Positions 22,434-30,168 of a stretch of 30,168 bases of DNA are shown here, one piece after another. A model generated the notes under the pieces. It was not told the DNA's origin. It saw only the letters and a list, made by a program, of their open reading frames with translations, and ran no database searches. The DNA is from Conidiobolus incongruus B7586. Taxonomy: Eukaryota; Entomophthoromycota; Entomophthoromycetes; Entomophthorales; Conidiobolaceae. The first letter of the stretch is position 1; every line of letters starts with the position of its first letter. Position numbers and translations under genes: made by a program. The DNA lies in NCBI GenBank assembly GCA_000697335.1, contig JNEM01017024.1, positions 1-30,168 on the forward strand. The letters are read 5' to 3'.

Positions 22434-25133
22434 AATTTTAAATCATATTATTTATTAAATATTTAGAATTTTTCCTTTTTATATTATTATTTTTTATTTT
22501 GAATAATTTATTGTTATTTGAAATTATTTATTCAATAATTTTTATCTTTACCAGATATTTGATTCAATATAAATTATTTGATAGTCAAATTAGTCTACTC
22601 ACCCGTTCCACGTGGCAGTTGGTGATGATAAGTGTTAGTTAAAAAGCCTACACCCAAGTATCATTTCAGTTAATTATAATATAATTTCATATTCATAACA
22701 ATCTAGAATTTGGAGATTATATTCAGATTTATTTTAACAATTTTAAAGTTTAATCACTTTTAAAATTGATTAATTTATCCAATATTGAGAAAATTTTTAA
22801 TTAATACTAATGATGATTTCCATTTGTTATAGTTATTTTAATAAAAGGTGTTTCAGTTTATTAATTATTATAAGTTATATATAAATATAAATTTTTTTAA
22901 AAAAAATGCTATTAAATTATACTCGAAACAAAAGAATATTACAATTATAAAAAATATTTTATCACCTCATATAATTTCAAAATATTGATCACAAATTTCT
23001 ATTTAAAGAATAAATCATAATTAAACAATGATTCCATCTATAATTTTTTGGCTTATAATATTTAACAATAGTTTATTATGTATAATAATATTAATTTTTA
23101 ATAAATATTTTCTAAAACCATAAAATTTAAAAGCTAATTAGAAAAAATGAAAATAGGTTTATTAATTAATCAATAGTATATAAAAATAATCGAAAAATTA
23201 ATTGTTATCTTAAATATTATATGTAAATTAAAATGAGTTATATTTTTAGACGATAATTTAATGATTGCATCAAATTTTAATGCATAATATTGATTTGATT
23301 AAGTATTAATTTTTGTTAATAAATAATTGATATAATTTAAATTGTGATTAAAAAACTGATTAATTATTAAAATAAGGATTTATCACAATTTTGTACTTTA
23401 GATATTATTTAATCTATCAATCAAGATATTTTCAAATACTCATATTAGTCTCAAATACTTAAACTTAATTGGATACGTGATGCAAATCAATTTATTAGTT
23501 TATTGAAAAAATGCGGAATATGCTAATTCGTCATTTTCAAAATTATAGGATCAAATTACTGTAAATACTCATTAATAATTACAGATTCAATTTGATTTCA
23601 AATCCAATACTTTGGTAAATTTGAAATCGGCCAATACAATTCCAAGTCACTCATCTTAGGCTAACAATTAAAATTTAATTATAGAGTGGACAAGCATAAA
23701 AGTTTCCCCACTTTTAGTAGCACAATGAATTGGTTGAATGCCTCCAATTTTTTAGTGTTTGATCAATATTGATATATTTGTAGAATTTTGTTTTGTTTGT
23801 GGGTATAATTAATGTCAATTTAGTTATGAGGTTAATTTGTTGATCTCTATAAAGATAAGCAAATTCTTACCCAATATTATAAAATTGATTTACCGAATTA
23901 TGATCAAATATACTCTATTTTGGTTTAGATTTATTTTTAAAGTTATATGAATGTCAGAATACTTTAACTTCAAATTAAATATTTGAATTATTTAACATAT
24001 ATTTTAAATCATATTATTGCTTTATCAATATCATATTAAATCAGGCTTAATTTTTAATAATTATATCCTAACTATTAACTTTCTGAAAATCAATCACTAA
24101 AATTGACATTAAAGAAATTTAATCAAACTATTTAAATATAGGATTCAAAGCCAATGTTTCATTATTTATTACTAACTTCTAAATATATTAATTATGACAT
24201 CGTTTTCATTCACCAAGAACTGTGAAATCAGTATCTATTCAGTATTTATCAAAGAAATTATTAGGATTATAAGGTATTGTATGAATTTTAAAAAATCAAC
24301 TATAACTAAATTTAAGAAATTGTATTTATAAAGGATTTTTTAAAAATATAAGATTAGAAAAGAATTTTCTTAAGATAAAATGAAGAGTGTATCTATAATG
24401 TTATATAATTTAAATCCTTGAAAAATTTTCAGAATATTCAATTATTAATCTAAAATTAGTTAATATTTAAAACTATCCGTTGGTAAATAAATGAAAATAT
24501 TATAAAATAATTAATATTGAGTATTAATTACACAGTACAATAAAAAATGACTCTTTGGATATCATTCTAATTAAAATGAGAGTTTTCTAATAGAATTCTA
24601 ACTAATCAAAATATAATTTTTTCTTTAGTATTTTTTTAGCTTTAAAATGTATTTAAAAAATTTTTATTGGATATAAAAGTAATAATATTGAATCACTATA
24701 ATAAATTTCTAATAGTGTAAAGTTAATTTAACATTAGTAGTAATATTCATTTATTTATAATATAGAGATTATTAATTTGTTTGGAAATATTTCAAATTTT
24801 AGTATTTTACATAATATAAGAAAATAAATTTTTCAAGCAATATTAATAAAATGTATTTCAGTTTTAATTTGAACTATTTGTATTAATTTATCTCCAAGTA
24901 CAGAACCAATATATTATTATATATATATATATATAATTCAAGAGTGCTATATTTTGACAAATTTGTATTTTCTTGTTTGCTATAATTAAATTTTGAAGAT
25001 TCTGATTTTTATTATTTTAATAAATTATTACCTTGAATTTAAAATAATAGGAAATTTTTTAATTTCTAATTTTTCAAACATGTTATTAGTTTGAAATAAA
25101 TAAATATATATAAAGTTAATAGGAAATTATATA

Positions 25134-25165
<32 letters not shown>

Positions 25166-25166
25166 T
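22434..25166. other. AT-rich intergenic DNA with an isolated E-box and TA tracts
   Basis: No gene is supported. A palindromic CCACGTGG (22608-22615) inside a small GC-richer patch is a typical bHLH (Cbf1/Pho4-type) site by sequence. TA microsatellites lie at about 24918-24935 and 25141-25165; the second abuts the mariner element. Confidence 0.45.
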
Positions 25167-26323
25167 AGTTTTTTTGATTAAAAAATTAACTTTTTAAAAT
25201 TGGTTGTTTAATTTAATTATGCTTAAACTAAATAGTAATCATCAAAAGTTTTTTATTTTAATATCAGTAAAACTTAACCATAAACCCTCTAAAATTATTT
25301 AAAATTTACAAGCAACTTTTGGTAATGAAGTATTATCTAAATCAACAATTTATTGCTAGGTAAATTACTTTAAAGTTAAGAGAGAAACTATTCAAAACCT
25401 GTTAAAATCTAAAAGACTAACTTTAACTATTACTCTTTCAATTGTAAATAGAGTGAAAAATATATTAAAAAGCACTTTTTTATTTCAGCTAGAGAATTAT
25501 CTAAGCACTTTAATATTAGTTTTACAAGTATTTTATATATTTTAAAGTTTAAACTAAAATTAATAAATAAAAATATAAAATAGGTACCTTATAATTTAAC
25601 TAAAGCTTAAAAAAAAGCTAGAGTAGCTATTGTTAAACAAAACCTATTGAAATATTACTAGAAGCCTAGACTTTTACAGTAAATAATTATAATTAATGAA
25701 TCTTAAATCCCTATGTATAATCCTTTACCAAAACACAAATCAAGATGCTAGATTAAGCTAAATCAACCCCCTTTATAAATTCCTTTAAATAAACACTTTG
25801 TTAATAAGTGAATGTTAATTATTACAATAGATTATAATAGTATATGCTATTCTTATTTAGTTCCTGAAGGAAAATCAATTAATAGTAAACTATATATTGC
25901 TTTTTTAAATAAAAGTATTTCTAATTAGTGTTCTCAATATAATTTGAGAAAACCTATTATTTTACATGATAATTGTAAAATACATAAATCTAAAGCTGTA
26001 AAAAACTTTCTAATTAAAAATAACTGGAAAAAACTACTATATCCAGTATATTCTTTTGATTATAACCTATGTGATTATAATTGCTTTAGGCAATTAAAAA
26101 ACCAGCTTGCAAGAAAGAAAATTTCTGCAGGAAAATTTAATTGGTTTGTGAAACATCAAATTTCAGTCTTTAATAAAAAGAACTATTTTTTAAGTGTTAG
26201 AAGTTTGCTAAAAGTATAGCAAAAAGTTATTAATAATAAAAAAAACTATTAAATTTATATTATATATTTATTTTTATATATCATATATTCAAATGTTTAT
26301 TTATTTTTAATCACAAAAAATTC
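25167..26323 (+). mobile_element. Decayed mariner element (DD34D)
   Basis: A full-length but broken mariner transposase frame (25219-26252) is flanked by a tentative short inverted repeat: AGTTTTTTTGATTAAAAA at 25167-25184 and, on the minus strand, GGAATTTTTTGTGATTAAAA from 26323. The repeats are AT-rich and imperfect, so the exact ends are uncertain. An element of about 1.2 kb matches mariner size. The left end abuts a TA tract, consistent with TA targeting. It belongs to a different branch of the Tc1/mariner superfamily from the element at 843-3380. Confidence 0.8.
25219..26252 (+). pseudogene. Mariner transposase (DD34D), RIP-like decay
   Basis: Cut-and-paste transposase, about 344 codons, close to Mos1 (345). 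ATG at 25219 opens one frame; the frame changes once near the T run at 25476-25481 and then holds to 26252. The N-terminal domain shows LSKSTIYC*VNYFKVKRE, where the stop (25357-25359) replaces the Trp of the family's STVYRWF. SARELSKHFNIS matches the second helix-turn-helix. A stop (25581-25583) sits at the Trp of the linker WVP motif. The catalytic core has INES* at 25692-25706 where GDETW is expected (Asp to Asn, Trp to stop), then LHDN with Asp at 25968-25970 and SFDYNLCDYNCF with Asp at 26073-26075, exactly 34 residues apart. The C-terminal RWQK motif reads V*QK (stop at 26217-26219). There are about 12 in-frame stops. The uninterrupted 91-residue stretch ending at 26219 is only its C-terminal part. 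Confidence 0.88.
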
Positions 26324-27265
26324 CCATTATTAAAAATGCAGAGTAATAATAAAAAAATTAAAATTTATTCTTTAGAGGATATACAATACCAAATACTACT
26401 AGTCATTTCAATATATAACTTTCTTAATTAACCACATCCAAATAAATAAAAAGTAATGGATATTTGTATAGTCTTGTCACTATTATATTTTGTTCCTACA
26501 GATATGACACAATATAAAATTTCTATAAATCGTGAAGAATATGAAATTTAATGAATTTTTGAATATACTAAATTTTTGATACTAGCATGACTGTGATGTG
26601 TCGATTTCTGGAACCATAATTAAGCCATATTACTTGGCTTTAAACATTTTATTATTACTAAACAAACTAAAAAAACAATAAAGATAATTTTCTAGATCCA
26701 AATAATATATAATTGAGATATAAATTATATATATAATTGTGATTTTAAGGAAATTAATAGATATCACTAATTTTACTGAGAGATCCTGGCTTGATAAGTA
26801 TAATTAACCTTGCTCAAGTTTTGGATGATATACATAGCTTTCGAGTAGAGTTGTCACATTATTGAATTTAGCTATGAATGAATTTTTATTTCATCCAGAA
26901 ATAGAGTTGATAATATTGAAATAAAAACCAAGCTCAAAATGAAATTAGGTAGGGTTTATTTTATGGGACAATGATTAAGATTTGGAGAGTTTATGTATTC
27001 TCCAAATCCTTTATAATTAATTTAAGCTAATGTTAATCGATATTTTTTGAGAATTTACAAAGTAATTACTGTATATTATCATCAAAAGTCTAAGATAAAC
27101 CATGATTAATATTAATATTAACATTAACGATTAATACAAGGCATTTATCTTACATAAGCTTGAATATTTTAAGATTGATTTATTCGGAAAACCAGAATCC
27201 AAAGTAGGCAAATGAATTTGAAATTAATAGAGTGTATTGATGCTTTAAAATAAAATTGTTTCTCT
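26324..27265. other. AT-rich intergenic DNA
   Basis: Nothing supported on either strand. Confidence 0.5.
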
Positions 27266-27343
27266 TTGTAACTATTTTGTGGACTAGTGGTTATAACAAT
27301 TATAGAGTTTAAGATAAAAATTTGATCTTGAACAATGTTATAA
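27266..27343 (+). tRNA. tRNA-like relic with A-box-like string and acceptor stem
   Basis: The 5' TTGTAAC pairs with the 3' GTTATAA over all seven positions (one G-U). GGACTAGTGGTTATAAC in the D-arm position resembles an A-box (TRGY..AGTGG), and GATCTTGAAC near the 3' end resembles a B-box with an extra base. The anticodon arm is not clean and the T stem has mismatches. At 78 nt the length is acceptable. Best read as a decayed tRNA or tRNA-derived repeat head; a working tRNA is unlikely. Confidence 0.35.
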
Positions 27344-30168
27344 AGTTTATTGACGATACCCTATATTAATAAGAGTTAAAAACCATTTTACCAATCGATT
27401 TATTTGAACTGATCTAATGAATACATTTGAACCAATATATTTTTTCAAATTGATTTTTATTAATGTCATTAAAATTCTATTAAATACACGTCTCTTGAAG
27501 AAATATTTTGAAATATATCAGAATTTTATTTAAATTTCAATAATAGAAGTTTATAAAATTTTTAATATTTATAATAGTTAAACCATGAAAAATATGGCCA
27601 CAAACATTTACTAATTCGTACATTGGAAATCCAATTTTGATGCATTGAATTTCAATCTTAAATATGTTCCAATCTTAAATTCATCGGCAAATATTAAAGT
27701 TCGCCGATATTAACCAAACTGTAGTGGGTGAATAACGGACGCAGTATTAATTTAGGAAATTGGTGATTTGAGGTTGATTTTGGTTTAGAATCAAAATATG
27801 ATTCACTATATGAAAAGTATTTAACACCTTGTAAGCTAATATATGGACTGGATCCGATATATTGATAAGTGAATGTTTTGATTTAAGGTTAAAATTTTGA
27901 AAAAAAATTTCGTTTTTAAGATATTTTTGAAGATTAATAATAAAATACTGATGAAAATCAAGTATATTTAAATATCATTTGTTTCTTAATATCATATAAT
28001 TTTAATTCATTACTTGGTTATATTTCTTATTAAATTTTTTCAAATTATTTTTCATTTGATCAATTGATTGAATCAAATACATCAACCTCTACTCTTCCAA
28101 TGAACAAAGATTGAATTATTAATATCATCAAAGGTGATTTATACATCATTCTGATTTTGATAAAATAACTCTAATATATACATATAATATCATATTCTAT
28201 TTTATGTAATAGTCAATTAATGTTTCATGATTTTGGTGAAATTTGAAGATATAAATTTATTGTAGAGTTATTTATCCTTATAAAATTAAAAGCTGCTTCT
28301 TTCAATAAATTAAATTTCAAATTTGATATAAATTCTAGAATAACATATCTATTACCTATTAATTATTCTAAAATAGATATTTATTTTTATGTCAATATGA
28401 TCAATTTTCAATAAATGATCAACATTATATCATAATTTGTGATATAGTGTTAAATATAAAAATACTCCAGATTTCATTACTATTTGAACTTATATCAAAC
28501 AAGAACGACAAATCTATTTTTGTTTTAATTAATTGAGACAAAAATCATATCTTAATATCTATTTCCTCAACCTTGAATTCCTATATTTAGTTACAATTTG
28601 CGAGTATATACACAATTATTTGACTATTGTAACATTCATTTTCCTTAATGGGAATCTACCCAATTTTCAAGCATTTATTTTTTGATATAAGATGGTAAGG
28701 TTGAAATTATGAATTAAAATAAATGATCTGCTCGACTTTCCCAATTCTTTTATTAATCCATTATATTTTTCGCTTTATTTTTGTTTTCCTTCATAAATTT
28801 GTTTTTCTAGTATCATTAACTCTTTGCAATTGTATCAATTAGGTTTAAATTAATTATATCCAATCAAGCTATGTAATTTGCAAATGTTATTATCATTGTG
28901 TCTATAAAATCAAATAAGTTTTAAATTAAATTACATAATATTTTGATTACTCATTAATGCTGAAATATATTTAGAAAAATTCTAATTACACATATTCAAC
29001 CAAGATATGGTCAACTGATCAACTCTGTGATACATATCACCAACCCACATCAAGACCATTGCCGAATTTATATACCATTAACGATTTGGCAAAGTATATT
29101 ACATCCATAAATTGATGCTAATATATCTTAAATTAATTGAATAATTATTGATTGAGAATATATGTTTTAATTATATTTTAATAAATTGCTAATTACAAAT
29201 TCAATTATTTTTTATTTCAATGTTTTAACTTTATTATTATTCTTATAAATTTGATATAATATTCAGGGCAAGTAAAAATATAATTAAAGTTTAAATTTTT
29301 TATATTAATAATAATATTATATAAATCCTTCCAAAAATCTTTTATAGTACTAGATTTTTCTATATAAATATTATAATAAAATTGATAAATAAAATCTATT
29401 TAACATATAATAAATTACCCAAAGCAGAAAATTATTCTAATTCTCAAATCCAACTTTTGAAAATGACAAAAGAATACTTCTATTTAATAATAAACTTTGA
29501 GAGATTGCACTTATTTCCAATTTAATATATTTTAATAAAATACAAATAAAAGTACTTTAATATTTATTTAATTCATATTTCAAAAAACTTGAAAAATTTT
29601 GTTTGAAATATTTCACCAAATAGATAATAGAAACTCTTATTACCAATAGTTTATTTTTATATTTTTTAATCAAACATCATTAATAAATTAAAAGTTTTAT
29701 ATAGAGTTAATTATTTCAAATAATAAATACCTGAAGTTTATTTAATTTTAACTGATATCACTTATAAATTATTGAGAATTATTGATAAATGATGTTTTCT
29801 AGAATTTATCTTTTATTCAATTATAAAATTAAATCAGAAATAGTTTGACTATTTTATTTTTAAAAAATTCATATTTAATTATTATTATTATTAAATTAAA
29901 AGATTATAATACCAGTTTATAAATTTATTATTTTAATATTGAATTAAAAAGTAATTCTTTTTAACTTTATTTATATTATATATTCCAATATGTTAAAATA
30001 TATCTTATCAAATTATTGTTTTATTTTCTATTATTTTAATTTTAACATTATATATATTGATATTTTTTTATTTATATTTCAAATTATATATATTAAATAA
30101 TTATTAAAACACTTTATTAAATAAAATCTTGTTATAAGTTTAAAATAAATATTTTATAATAAAATTTA
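27344..30168. other. AT-rich intergenic DNA to the end of the window
   Basis: No gene is supported. A GC-rich inverted repeat in an AT-rich setting, ATCGGC and GCCGAT, lies at 27683-27708. Beyond about 29160 the sequence becomes still more AT-rich, with only short homopolymer and TAA/TTA tracts. Confidence 0.5.

Noticed and set aside
2027-26252. Stop codon reassignment (TAA/TAG read as Gln) to explain stops at Gln positions in both transposases.
   Set aside because: Many stops stand at conserved Trp positions, catalytic acids are also lost, and both intact host genes end in TAA with no internal TAA or TAG.
1-30168. Mitochondrial origin of the window, suggested by high A+T and tRNA-like pieces.
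   Set aside because: Nuclear-type transcription factors and TA-flanked DNA transposons are present, and no mitochondrial protein or rRNA gene is visible.
1-30168. CRISPR arrays, rRNA genes or bacterial-type operons.
   Set aside because: No regularly spaced repeats, rRNA-like conserved strings or gene clusters were seen.

Overview
The window looks like a gene-poor, very AT-rich stretch of a fungal nuclear genome. The only two intact genes encode Zn(II)2Cys6 (Gal4-type) transcription factors, a family essentially confined to fungi. The extreme A+T content and short, intron-free genes would suit an early-diverging lineage such as the Entomophthorales (Conidiobolus-like), but that placement is inference. 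Everything else I can recognise is decayed: two Tc1/mariner-superfamily DNA transposons, two gene remnants of unknown family, and three weak tRNA-like relics.

Layout: 1-842 is unassigned AT-rich DNA. 843-3380 is a Tc1-like transposon (DD34E family) read on the minus strand. It has long inverted ends with Sleeping Beauty-style IR/DR organisation, and its left end plus the 3' half of its transposase is present twice in tandem. 4150-5500 is a more GC-rich decayed coding region. 6385-6771 is a second coding-like relic. 7326-7394 is a tRNA-like relic. 10010-10115 is an isolated GC-richer island. 12247-13947 and 20696-22378 are the two paralogous transcription factor genes, same strand, 6.7 kb apart, each with a TATA box just upstream and an AATAAA just downstream. 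15641-15729 and 27266-27343 are further tRNA-like relics. 25167-26323 is a mariner element (DD34D family) on the plus strand. The rest is AT-rich intergenic DNA with TA microsatellites and no gene that I can support.

The two transcription factors are a tandem duplicate pair, roughly 70% identical by eye, with identical zinc-cluster spacing and near-identical middle homology regions, and both are open from start to stop. The two transposases are wrecked in a consistent way: nearly all stops lie where Gln or Trp is expected, two catalytic acids of the Tc1 element and one of the mariner are replaced by changes explainable as G-to-A, and the Tc1 reading frame is still in phase over 1,017 nt despite about 25 stops. 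That is what a C:G-to-T:A process such as RIP (repeat-induced point mutation) or methylcytosine deamination would leave. It is the most interesting signal in the window. I found no evidence of a new multi-gene system.
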